From the NCBI RefSeq assembly GCF_018361265.1, contig NZ_JAFLNH010000005.1, positions 1 to 64,000 of the forward strand: a stretch of 64,000 nucleotides of DNA, written 5' to 3'. This document shows, one piece after another, positions 43,215 to 51,163 of this stretch. The notes beneath the pieces were generated by a model. That model ran no database searches, had not been told where the DNA came from, and saw only the letters and a list, made by a program, of their open reading frames with translations. Origin of the DNA: Mycobacterium sp. SM1 (lineage in GTDB: Bacteria; Actinomycetota; Actinomycetes; Mycobacteriales; Mycobacteriaceae). How positions within the stretch are numbered: the first letter of the stretch is position 1; the number at the start of each line of letters is the position of its first letter. The translations under genes and the position numbers were made by a program.

Positions 43215-45659
43215 CTAGGCGACGGCGGCGTCCAAGCTCAATGGCGCTCCCGCCAGACGGCTCGCATACAAAAGATCCGCGCAACCATCGACGGTGTCGT
43301 AGTTGCGCAGGCACTCGATGACCTCGGCGGCGCGCGCGGTCGCCAACGCCCGCGCTGGCTCCGATCCCCCTTGCCCGCGTGTCCTCACAGCCGACTCGTA
43401 CTCGACCAGCGCGATGTAGCGCTCGTTGCGAACCTGCTCCCACAACTGGTCGCTGATCGGCTTGCGTTCCTCAAACAGCCGCATCACCGTCTCACAGGCC
43501 GCGCCATGAAGATGTCCGGCCATCGCCGCCATATGCATGTGCCGCGCGGCGATGCGCAGCCGATCCTGGGCGCTAAAAGCATTGGCCTGCCGCCACTCCC
43601 ACGGCATCGCGACCTGGCAGCGATGCAGCATGACACCGAGATCGGGCGCGGCGGATTTCTGGAGGTCCACGCTGACCGGCCGCGCGCCCACCGCGGCAGC
43701 CCAGTCGATCACCTGCGCCAACGGCACCGAGCCGGCGATGGCCAACACCCGCTCCCCCGGCGCGGCCATCTGACGCGCTTCAGCGTGGCGCACCACTACC
43801 TCGAGCGGATTGGCACCGCCAGCGGCCGCGGTCTTCTCCCAGAGTTCACGTCCCACCACCGGATCAGTGACCGCAAGCCGCACATCCTGCGGGATGCGCA
43901 CACCCAGCGGGATATATGAGGCGCCTTCGCTGGTGGCTAACCACGCGGTCACTGCGCCGGTTCGTTCCCAGATCAGCGACACCGCAAAATGAATTGGGAT
44001 GTAGCCCCTGATTTGAGCGAGCATCGCCGCGATCACGTCACGGCCAGCATCCATCGCTTGCTCAAAGAGCTCGTCACCGGTGGCACCGCCCGCCCCGATG
44101 GAAGCAAGCCGGTTTTGTGGCATCGCATAGGGGGCCGCCGCCGCACCCGGCGACGAGCCCGCCACCGGCCCGGAGCCACCGACGGGTTGTGCCGCGGCCG
44201 GTATGGCCGGCGTGACCGGCCCCGCGGTCGGCGCACCACCTAGCGGCGCCGCGCCGCCGCCCGCAGGCGGCGGGGGCATCATCACCATCGGGGCACCACC
44301 CGCAGCAGCCGGGCCCGCAGCGGCTGGGGTGGTCATGGCAGCAGGATTCGGCGCAGCCGACGCTGCTGCTTGTGCCGCCGTCGCTTGCGCCGCCCCGGCA
44401 GCAACGTTTTGCGCAACCTGGTTACCCGCGTTCGCAACCGCGCCAAGCCCATTCGCCGCGCCGCTGATCACGCCGGAAGCCATCCGCGCCGACGTCTCCG
44501 CAATACCACTACCCAAGCTCGCCAAACCGGGGGCCTGACCGGCACCACTGGCAGCGCCAGCACCGGGAGCAGCACCGACACCAGGCGCGGCGGCCGCGTT
44601 AGGACTAGCCAACGGACTCCCCTGCGCCGCAGCAGGAGTCGCCCCAGGATTACCGAAATTACCCAAACCGCTTGCACCCGAAGACAAAGGCGACCCAGCC
44701 GCCGGCGACGAGCCCCCACCCGACGAGATCGGCCGCATCATGTGACCCACCAGCGAACCAGGACTACTCAACCCACCAGCGCTCTGCGAAGGAGATGACG
44801 TCGCAGGCTCCGGCGTCGAATGCGGCAGTGCCGTTTGATTCGGATCGGACCCGTTAGGCTGGTGATAGGCGGTCTGCTGAACCTGAGTCTGTTGTCCCTG
44901 CTGGGCATTTGTACTCTGTTGCGCCGGGATCCCCGTAGCTGGATCGGCTTCATTGGTGGTGTATTTGTCGACAGGCTGGGCACCAGCGCCACCACCGTGC
45001 GGTTTAGGTTGGGCGGGTGCTGGTGTGGCAGGTGCCGGTGCGGCGGGGACTTTGCCGATGTCCGGTGCCCCAGCAGGCTGTGACAGAAGATTATTGCTGA
45101 ATGGCATTGTCCAGCTGCCGATTTCGGAGGACAACCCGGCAACCGTGGCGGCACCCTGAAGATCGCGCGCTTGGGCCTTGCCTTTGGCACTCGCAACGAT
45201 CGCGGCAATATCGGCCTGCAACTTGTCCTCTATCGCTTGCGCTGCGCCCGGCACTGCCGCGGCAGCAGCCTTTGCCTTCTCAGCAGCGTCCCGCGCTTCC
45301 TGAATATCCTCCTCGGCCTGGTTGACTATCTCAACCAGATCGGCCTTGGTGGAATGCAATTCGTTTGCAGCCCACAGGGCCTGCTTAGCAAGGTAACGGT
45401 ATCCTTCAATCCGGTTCTGCAGCGCAGTTTCACACCCGGCCTCAAGCGCGCGCGCAGCATCGATGAATGCGCCTTCCATCGGTGCCAAAATGTCGCGGAT
45501 GTCGTACTGGATATTCAGAGCATCGAACAGCCGGTTCGCTGCCTGGGTGAACTCCATTTCGTAGCCAGACCACGCCGTCACACTCTGCGAAGGCCACGAA
45601 CCAGCCAGAATCGCAGCCGAGTGCTCGGTGGCGGGCATCGACACTTCACCAAAAGCCAA
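43215..45659 (-). CDS. ESX-associated protein with DUF5632/DUF5631-like C-terminus, about 815 aa
   Basis: N-terminal helical region (about 40-190) like WXG/EspB-type ESX substrates (SGYEMEFTQAANRLFDALN, YLAKQALWAANELHSTKADL), a long Pro/Ala/Gly/Gln-rich linker, then a C-terminal domain (AVSLIWERTGAVTAWLATSE, YIPLGVRIPQDVRLAV, VARQLWEQ region) that recalls M. tuberculosis Rv3899c. Start is a TTG at 45659 with GGAGGG ten bases upstream; TTG 45668 or ATG 45638 are alternatives. Last gene of a four-gene operon. No ESX secretion machinery is in the window. Confidence 0.7.
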   Translation of the reverse strand: MAFGEVSMPATEHSAAILAGSWPSQSVTAWSGYEMEFTQAANRLFDALNIQYDIRDILAPMEGAFIDAARALEAGCETALQNRIEGYRYLAKQALWAANELHSTKADLVEIVNQAEEDIQEARDAAEKAKAAAAAVPGAAQAIEDKLQADIAAIVASAKGKAQARDLQGAATVAGLSSEIGSWTMPFSNNLLSQPAGAPDIGKVPAAPAPATPAPAQPKPHGGGAGAQPVDKYTTNEADPATGIPAQQSTNAQQGQQTQVQQTAYHQPNGSDPNQTALPHSTPEPATSSPSQSAGGLSSPGSLVGHMMRPISSGGGSSPAAGSPLSSGASGLGNFGNPGATPAAAQGSPLASPNAAAAPGVGAAPGAGAASGAGQAPGLASLGSGIAETSARMASGVISGAANGLGAVANAGNQVAQNVAAGAAQATAAQAAASAAPNPAAMTTPAAAGPAAAGGAPMVMMPPPPAGGGAAPLGGAPTAGPVTPAIPAAAQPVGGSGPVAGSSPGAAAAPYAMPQNRLASIGAGGATGDELFEQAMDAGRDVIAAMLAQIRGYIPIHFAVSLIWERTGAVTAWLATSEGASYIPLGVRIPQDVRLAVTDPVVGRELWEKTAAAGGANPLEVVVRHAEARQMAAPGERVLAIAGSVPLAQVIDWAAAVGARPVSVDLQKSAAPDLGVMLHRCQVAMPWEWRQANAFSAQDRLRIAARHMHMAAMAGHLHGAACETVMRLFEERKPISDQLWEQVRNERYIALVEYESAVRTRGQGGSEPARALATARAAEVIECLRNYDTVDGCADLLYASRLAGAPLSLDAAVA

Positions 45660-45677
45660 GGCGTACAAGCCCTCCGA

Positions 45678-46310
45678 TTAAGGCGCCAAGCGATAGCATA
45701 AAGTGCCGACCTCGTTGGCGGTTGTATTACCAATCTCAATAGCATTGCCAAAAATGGGGTCATTTGTGCTGATGGCGTCGCCGAGAAGACGAAGCTGCTT
45801 CACTGCAGTGGCAGCAGCCTCAGCGAGGATTGGAGTGGTGCCTGGGGCAATCGCGGGCTTCAGAATAGCGCTTGCTTGACGGTAGGAGGCGGCCGCCTTT
45901 TGGGCCGCTGCGTTCCAATCAGGGTTAGTGGGAACTACCGAGTCGCCGACCCTTACTCCTGTAGGAAGCGTCGCCAGCGCCGCCTTGCCTGAGTCAATGA
46001 AATGGCCAGCAGGGATCCACCCGTGCTCGCAAGTCTGGCGGTCCGCTTGCGCGGCCGGCAATGGCGCTGGTGATGGATGTGGCGCCGCAGTCATGGTGAC
46101 TGTCACAGGCGCGCTTGTCGGGGTATTGGCAGTTCCGGTGCCGCGGACCTGGATTGTGATCACAGCGGCAACGACCGAGGCCGCAGCCGCGCAGATAACA
46201 CCCGCAGTGACGGGCACAAGCCAACGCCGCCTGTGATCGTCAGGCGGTAACGGGAAATACCCCGGCATTGCTGGGGTCGGCGGCGGTAAGCCGGTGTCAA
46301 CCCGAGTCAT
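45678..46310 (-). CDS. Membrane-anchored ESX-operon protein, 210 aa
   Basis: Pro-rich N-terminus, one membrane helix (LVPVTAGVICAAAASVVAAV), Thr/Pro spacer, and an extracytoplasmic helical domain with two Cys (ADRQTCEHGW, TLCYRLAP). Paralog of the next upstream gene. ATG 46310 overlaps the upstream stop (ATGA). Confidence 0.7.
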   Translation of the reverse strand: MTRVDTGLPPPTPAMPGYFPLPPDDHRRRWLVPVTAGVICAAAASVVAAVITIQVRGTGTANTPTSAPVTVTMTAAPHPSPAPLPAAQADRQTCEHGWIPAGHFIDSGKAALATLPTGVRVGDSVVPTNPDWNAAAQKAAASYRQASAILKPAIAPGTTPILAEAAATAVKQLRLLGDAISTNDPIFGNAIEIGNTTANEVGTLCYRLAP

Positions 46311-46927
46311 CGTGGGAAGCATATCCAATCGAGGGCCTTTTGGCTGGCCTGGAAAACGGCCACGGCTTTGTCGCTGTCTGGATCAAACGATTTGTAGGCC
46401 TCACTGAGGGTGCGCAGCGAGCTGACGGTGGTGTCGGAAACCTCGGCAAGTATTTGGCTGGTTCCTGGCGCGATCTGGGACGCGAATACGTCGGCAGCCT
46501 GGGCGTATAGGTCGCTGGCCCGCTTGACGCCGGCCTTCCATGCCGCGTTGTCCCGCACTGCAGGATCTGTGAACGGCATGCCCTGGGGGATGACGTTTAG
46601 GGCGTATGCGGCGGCGGTGACCAGATTGTCTGCTGTGCCCCACGCGTGGCAGGTCTGCTTGTCGGCCTCTGCTACGGGCAGCGGGGTGGGCTTCGGAGGT
46701 GTGGCAGTGACGGTGACAGTCGGCGCAGCGGTCGGCCCAGCCGTGTTGTCGCCGGATCCGGCGGTGGCGGCCATCGTGACCAGGGTGGTGATGGTGCCGG
46801 AAATGAGCGCGCCGACACTGGCGGACGCGGCGACCGCGGGCCAGCGACGTCGGTGTTGCGACGGCACGGGCGGGTAGGGCCGCGGGGGCCGCGTCGGGTA
46901 AGCCGGTGGCGGCGGCGCGATCGACAT
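46307..46927 (-). CDS. Membrane-anchored ESX-operon protein, 206 aa
   Basis: Same plan as its downstream paralog: Pro-rich start, membrane helix (ASASVGALISGTITTLVTMA), spacer VTVTATPPKPTPLPVAEADK, and Cys in KQTCHAWG and WICFPR. ATG 46927 after GGGAG. The pair looks like a tandem duplication. Confidence 0.75.
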   Translation of the reverse strand: MSIAPPPPAYPTRPPRPYPPVPSQHRRRWPAVAASASVGALISGTITTLVTMAATAGSGDNTAGPTAAPTVTVTATPPKPTPLPVAEADKQTCHAWGTADNLVTAAAYALNVIPQGMPFTDPAVRDNAAWKAGVKRASDLYAQAADVFASQIAPGTSQILAEVSDTTVSSLRTLSEAYKSFDPDSDKAVAVFQASQKALDWICFPR

Positions 46928-46942
46928 CGGAAAACTCCCTGG

Positions 46943-47311
46943 TCAGGCCTTGAGGATCTTGCCGGCGCTGCCGCCGGGGATCATTACCGGTGTCGGGAAT
47001 TGGGTGGCTGCACGGTTATAGTCGTGGGCGCCCTGCTGGTCCTGCTGAGTAAAGACCGGTGGCGACTCTGTGAGCGCGGCCTGCTGCTTGGTGGCCCACA
47101 GGCTGCCCTCGGCGTCGGCCTTGACGCGCATCGCCTCGGAAGCGGTGGCCAGGCCGACGAGGGCCGCGTCGAGCTGCGATGTCGCCGTCGGCGGTGGTGG
47201 CGGGATCGCCGGCACCGCGCTGGCAGCCAGCGTTTGTGCTGCTTTGCCGGCCGCCGACGCCAACTTCTCGGTCTGGATATCCAGCTTGCTCTTACTGCCC
47301 ATGGCAGTCAT
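46943..47311 (-). CDS. Small ESX-operon protein, 122 aa
   Basis: MTAMGSKSKLDIQTEKLASA, then a helical Ala-rich segment with GSLWATKQQAALTESPP. Size and a central Trp fit an ESX chaperone or substrate partner. The start could also be ATG 47302. Earlier frame to 47410 has no support. Confidence 0.6.
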   Translation of the reverse strand: MTAMGSKSKLDIQTEKLASAAGKAAQTLAASAVPAIPPPPPTATSQLDAALVGLATASEAMRVKADAEGSLWATKQQAALTESPPVFTQQDQQGAHDYNRAATQFPTPVMIPGGSAGKILKA

Positions 47312-47519
47312 TGTCCCAGTAACTGGCGACAAACGAAACCGGCAAGTGTAGGAGGCCAAGACCCGGGCGCTGGCCGGTTGCAACGGATACACCACCGCAA
47401 CGTTCGTCATCGATGCGTATCACCAGCTGTGGCGCATCCAGAAGGCCTTCTGAATGTCCAAGCACGACCTACAAGCCCGGCCGATTTACCGCCGCCCGCG
47501 ACTCCATCGAAGCCCATCT

Positions 47520-47740
47520 CAGCGTCGTTGTTCGCCGCGATGGCCGTCTCCCATTGGATCGAGCACCAAACCAGTTGGAGCATCAAGAAAGTCGTCCGCA
47601 CCGCGAGGCGCTACCGCACCGTCACCATTCAGGCCGGCAACCACACCCTGACCGCCGCCGAGCCCCCGCCAACCGATCTCGCCGAAGCCCTCACCAAAAT
47701 CCACGAGGCCCGAGCGCATGCAGCGTTATGTCGCCGCGCT
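47520..47740 (+). pseudogene. C-terminal relic of a DDE transposase (IS4/IS1634-like)
   Basis: Plus-strand segment AVSHWIEHQTSWSIKKVVRT followed by RYRTVTIQAGNHTLTAAEPP resembles the C-terminal end of transposases of the IS1634 group. No start, no other catalytic parts. Lies between the ESX operon and the HEPN gene. Confidence 0.45.
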
Positions 47741-47859
47741 GGCGGCCAGGTATCGGCGCGCGCAATGCGAGCCGCGCGAAGGCGGTTGTCTTACCGGAGC
47801 TCGTGCAGTGCACCTCGTTTCGTGACCGTTGCTCTTACCTGGCGACAAGCGGGCAAGTG

Positions 47860-48321
47860 TTATGGATGCCATATACGGAGGGTCGGTAGTAATTGTTCAG
47901 CTGCGCGCACCGTGCGCTCAACATAGTCGAGCGCCTCGGCTGCTGCGTCAGAAGCGATCGCCACATCGCTTGGGCTCTGTGGATATTCGAGCTTGTTGCG
48001 CCGGCGCCGCATCGCATTGAAGAAGTGGAACGGCTCGCCGAACTGAGCGCGAACTGCTTCGGCGATGGCGACATGGCCGCCCTCCATCTTGGGGCGCAGG
48101 CCTTGTTGGATGAGCAGTGCGGTGACGGCCTGGCGGGCGCTGTCATAGGCGATGGTGTAGGCGCTGACAGGGTCGACGTTTAGCAGGGTTGTTGCGGTTG
48201 TCAACCGTTGGCGTGCCTGCTGGATCAGATAGCCGCCATTAGCGGCGTCTCCGCTGATTTGCTCGAGATGGCCACGTCTGATGAGTAACACGATGGTGTC
48301 GCGGCCTTGCTGCCAGCTCAC
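47860..48321 (-). CDS. HEPN-domain protein, 153 aa
   Basis: All-helical HEPN fold of SAV_6107 type (YLIQQARQRLTTATTLL, YTIAYDSARQAVTALLIQQG) with the motif RRRRNKLEYP in place of RxxxxH; Tyr at the His position is known in this subgroup. Overlaps the nucleotidyltransferase gene by four bases: a HEPN/MNT toxin-antitoxin pair with HEPN as the likely RNase toxin. Confidence 0.75.
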   Translation of the reverse strand: MSWQQGRDTIVLLIRRGHLEQISGDAANGGYLIQQARQRLTTATTLLNVDPVSAYTIAYDSARQAVTALLIQQGLRPKMEGGHVAIAEAVRAQFGEPFHFFNAMRRRRNKLEYPQSPSDVAIASDAAAEALDYVERTVRAAEQLLPTLRIWHP

Positions 48322-48911
48322 GCCGCGTCCACTTCGGCGCGGTAGACAACAGTGTAGGGGCGGTTACGGATTTCGATTATCAAGGTCCAGTCGCCTGGTT
48401 CGGCCCACTGCTGGGGTGTGCAGCGGACCGGGTTGACCTCGATCCCGATCCTGCGCTGTGCCCTGTCTGCAGCTTCGTAGAGGGTGAGTTCGCTGATCGA
48501 TCCGACCACTAGGACGTCGATGTCTTTAGGCGGCGGGCCAGGTTGGTCGACGTAGCGGGCTGCCCAAGAGCCGAAAATAATCACTTGCTCGACGCCGTCG
48601 ATGGCGAACTCCTGGCCAATGACCTCGACTGGGCCGAAAGTCATCATGACCAACTGAGTTAGCGGTCCGGTGGCGCGGTTGGAGGGGTTAGCTGAGAGCA
48701 GGCGGTTGCGTCCCTGCTTGCGCTCACGGATGAGGCCCACGTCGGCGAGACGCTGGGATTCGCGCTGCAGGGTTGTCAGTGGCACGTTGAGCTCGCGTGA
48801 AAGCTCGGAGAGGGTGTACTCCTGGTCGGGGTTGAGCAGCAGCCGGGTCAGCAACTCCGCCTGGTGGCGGGAGCGGAAGATTGGCATCAACAGTGGAGCG
48901 TCGCTACGCAT
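48318..48911 (-). CDS. Winged-helix plus MNT nucleotidyltransferase fusion, 197 aa
   Basis: N-terminal winged HTH (LLTRLLLNPDQEYTLSELSR, then TTLQRESQRLADVGLIRERK), then a minimal nucleotidyltransferase: GSWAARYVDQPG and PPKDIDVLVVG (GSxA...DxD). First gene of the HEPN/MNT pair, so it likely both neutralises the HEPN protein and controls transcription. Confidence 0.8.
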   Translation of the reverse strand: MRSDAPLLMPIFRSRHQAELLTRLLLNPDQEYTLSELSRELNVPLTTLQRESQRLADVGLIRERKQGRNRLLSANPSNRATGPLTQLVMMTFGPVEVIGQEFAIDGVEQVIIFGSWAARYVDQPGPPPKDIDVLVVGSISELTLYEAADRAQRRIGIEVNPVRCTPQQWAEPGDWTLIIEIRNRPYTVVYRAEVDAA

Positions 48912-48960
48912 AAATGGACTATATCACCCAGTAAACGCAACGTCCGCAGTCGGCCGATCA

Positions 48961-49070
48961 CCGAACCTTCTTCGGCGGAAGCCTGGCCGTTTACGGCCGG
49001 GAGGAAGCCCATCCAGTCGGTCGGCCCGCGTAGCGGGCCGGTTTAGTCGGGCCGATTCTGCTGTTCGATT
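48961..49070 (+). ncRNA. Structured RNA-like element, copy D
   Basis: Most complete copy of the element shared with 24208-24298: CTTCTTCGGCGGAAGCC, then stem CCTGGCCG/CGGCCGGG, then stem CGGCCCGC/GCGGGCCG, ending CTGCTGTTCGAT. It starts 50 bases after the MNT gene start, reading away from it, and stops at the end of the discoidin-like gene. No gene attached. Confidence 0.55.
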
Positions 49071-49074
49071 GTCG

Positions 49075-50097
49075 TTATCCGACCGTTCGGGTGTCGTAAC
49101 CAACCGGTGATGCAGGCTGCATCACGAGCGCCTGGGGCGCGGGGCGCTCGCCCAGATCAGGCGGTCTGGTCGTGGCCGCTGCGTCCGGCGCCGACGCAGT
49201 GCCGAGAGTGCCGATGAACTGGATTTCGCTGATTGCTACGGTGGTCACATTGTCAGGGCTGGCTGAGGTTGTTTCGGTTGTGGCGGTTGCCGGATGGGGC
49301 GGGTCAGAGGTTTCTTTGACGCGGATCAGGAGTTTGCTGACGGTGGCTGGTGGGTTGATGGTGGCGGACCGCCAGTCTCTGGCTCCGCCAGTGTCGATGG
49401 TGACGGGGTCTCGCTTAAGGTCTTTGGGGAACCACACTTCGAGTTGTGTGACGATGCGGTGTTTGGACCATTGGTCAGTGCCGTCGGGGGCGATGGCGTC
49501 GAATCCGGAGATGGCGCGGACCTGGGTAATGGTGACTTGGCGGCTGAAGTCGACTTGGATGATCTGGCCGTCCTGGTTTTTGACGCGGGTACATACCCAG
49601 GCGGTGTTGAAGTCGCCGTCGAAGGCCCGGTTTGCGTCGGAGTAGTTAACGTCACGGGGGCACATGTCGGCGGCGGTGAGCCCTTTGATGATGGTGTCAT
49701 TTCGCAGCGGCGGCGGTGTAGGTGTGGGCGGTGTGGCCGCGGTCGTGGTGGTGGTGTTCGACTGTGGGCGGATGTCAGCGGTGAGGTAGTTGACCGCGGC
49801 CAAGGCCACCAGCAGTAAAACGACCGCGGCGGCGGTGATAATTGCGGTGTGCATACGCCGCTCGGGCGGTACCCGTTTGTTGAATTGCTGCCCGGCGGCG
49901 CGAGCTGCCCGCTTGGAGGCGTGCAGGCTGCGGGTGAGCAGACTTGCCTTCTTGGGTTGGGCGTCAGCGGTGGTTGCTGGGGTTTCGGCGAGGCTGCGGC
50001 GGGCTGGCCGGGTGGCGGTTCGGGGGGCGAGCGAGGACAGGATCAGGCGCCGGTTCTCCCAGCTGTGGTCGGTCTGCAGATCGTGGCGTGTGCTCAT
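49075..50097 (-). CDS. Membrane-anchored discoidin-like protein, 340 aa
   Basis: Cytoplasmic basic N-terminus (about 1-80), a membrane helix (AIITAAAVVLLLVALAAVNY), Thr-rich spacer, then a beta-sandwich with ANRAFDGDFNTAWVC and IQVDFSRQVTITQVRAI, the pattern of F5/8 type C (discoidin) domains. ATG 50097 overlaps the upstream stop (ATGA), so the long upstream reading is rejected. Confidence 0.7.
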   Translation of the reverse strand: MSTRHDLQTDHSWENRRLILSSLAPRTATRPARRSLAETPATTADAQPKKASLLTRSLHASKRAARAAGQQFNKRVPPERRMHTAIITAAAVVLLLVALAAVNYLTADIRPQSNTTTTTAATPPTPTPPPLRNDTIIKGLTAADMCPRDVNYSDANRAFDGDFNTAWVCTRVKNQDGQIIQVDFSRQVTITQVRAISGFDAIAPDGTDQWSKHRIVTQLEVWFPKDLKRDPVTIDTGGARDWRSATINPPATVSKLLIRVKETSDPPHPATATTETTSASPDNVTTVAISEIQFIGTLGTASAPDAAATTRPPDLGERPAPQALVMQPASPVGYDTRTVG

Positions 50098-50477
50098 GGC
50101 CCAATGTCGTTGTGGTCGATGATGTCGTAAATCGCGTCGTGGGCTTTCTGCTGACAGGTGCGTTGGGGCAGCCCCGGCAGGGGGTGGTCTGGCCGCTGCG
50201 GGCTTCTTAGAGTCATTGGAGGCGGGGGGCCGTAGTAGTGGTGATGGTGGTTGATCTGGGTCAGCTGCGGCGCAGGGCCTGGCGTAGTTGTGGTGCTGCG
50301 GCGGCGGCTGTGTCGGGCGTTGCTGATCAGGCGAGCAGTACACCGTAGGGCAGGCCAGGTGAACCAGATGGTGAGGCACAGGACGAAGCCGTAGCCCAGT
50401 GCCGCGTCAGTGGGGAGGCCGAACAAGCGGACGGCGGCGCCGGTCAGTAGCGCCGCGGCGATTAGGGCGCGTAACAC
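50094..50477 (-). CDS. Small membrane protein, 127 aa
   Basis: GTG 50477 after GGGGGAG. Two membrane helices (LRALIAAALLTGAAVRLFGL, GYGFVLCLTIWFTWPAL), then a His/Pro-rich cytoplasmic tail (HHHHYYGPPPP). Coupled to the discoidin-like gene. The IS at 50605 lies just upstream, so its natural promoter may be lost. Confidence 0.6.
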   Translation of the reverse strand: MLRALIAAALLTGAAVRLFGLPTDAALGYGFVLCLTIWFTWPALRCTARLISNARHSRRRSTTTTPGPAPQLTQINHHHHYYGPPPPMTLRSPQRPDHPLPGLPQRTCQQKAHDAIYDIIDHNDIGP

Positions 50478-50586
50478 GGTGTGCTCCCCCGCCCGTGGTG
50501 GGTGATCTCGATGGTTTCGCCGCCGGCGACTTCGCTCAGAAGCACATTTGCATTCTGGGGCAGTTCGCGGACAGTTCATGGTTTTA

Positions 50587-50604
50587 GTTGACGTCCTCCC
50601 CGCG
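50587..50604 (-). repeat. Solo IS605-like right-end tail
   Basis: Complement reads GCGGGGAGGACGTCAAC, the terminal part of the right-end hairpins at 39435, 57812 and 58192. It directly abuts the IS left end. A similar tail is at 23366-23376 (GGAGGACGTCAAC). Confidence 0.45.
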
Positions 50605-50761
50605 GTCGGGCAACCGACCATAGGGGACGTAGCGCGGCGGACCCCGGGCTTTAGCCCTGGGGGTGAGCGCGTCAAAGCGTGGGCTTTAAGCGGCCGCTGG
50701 CACGCGTGTTTCTGGCGTGTCGTCGCGTTAGATAGGCGCAACCTGTCTACTGTTGTCGGGT

Positions 50762-51160
50762 ATGGGTGTTACGTTGCGGACGAACGCGAATATCGCGTTT
50801 CAGTGCGCGTATCACGTTGTGTGGTGCCCGAAGTACCGGCGCCGAGTTATCGGCGGGCGTATGGAGGAGCGGCTTAAGGAGATCATCGCTGAGGTGATCA
50901 CCGAGAAGGGGGCGTGGTTGATCGAGATGGAGGCCATGCCTGATCACGTGCACCTGTTGGTGGAGGTGGACCCGCAGTTCGGCGTGCACAAACTGGTGAA
51001 GGCCATCAAGGGCCGCTCGTCGCGGGTGCTGCGCGAAGAGTTCCCGTGGCTGAAGTCACGGTTGCCGTCGCTGTGGACGAACTCGTACTTCGTCGCCACT
51101 GTTGGTGGTGCCCCGCTGTCGGTGGTCAAACGCTACGTCGAGTCACAGAAGGACCGCTGA
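50762..51160 (+). CDS. tnpA: TnpA Y1 transposase, 132 aa
   Basis: HUH motif in MPDHVHLLVEV, Tyr in VVKRYVESQ, YHVVWCPKYRR and KGRSSRVLREEFP. ATG 50762 preferred to TTG 50753. Intact; identical to copy 2. Confidence 0.92.
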   Translation: MGVTLRTNANIAFQCAYHVVWCPKYRRRVIGGRMEERLKEIIAEVITEKGAWLIEMEAMPDHVHLLVEVDPQFGVHKLVKAIKGRSSRVLREEFPWLKSRLPSLWTNSYFVATVGGAPLSVVKRYVESQKDR

Positions 51161-51163
51161 ACC

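Noticed and set aside
46646..47926. Long plus-strand open frame across the ESX operon
   Set aside because: It is antisense to well-supported minus-strand genes and low in recognisable motifs; only its last part matches a transposase relic.
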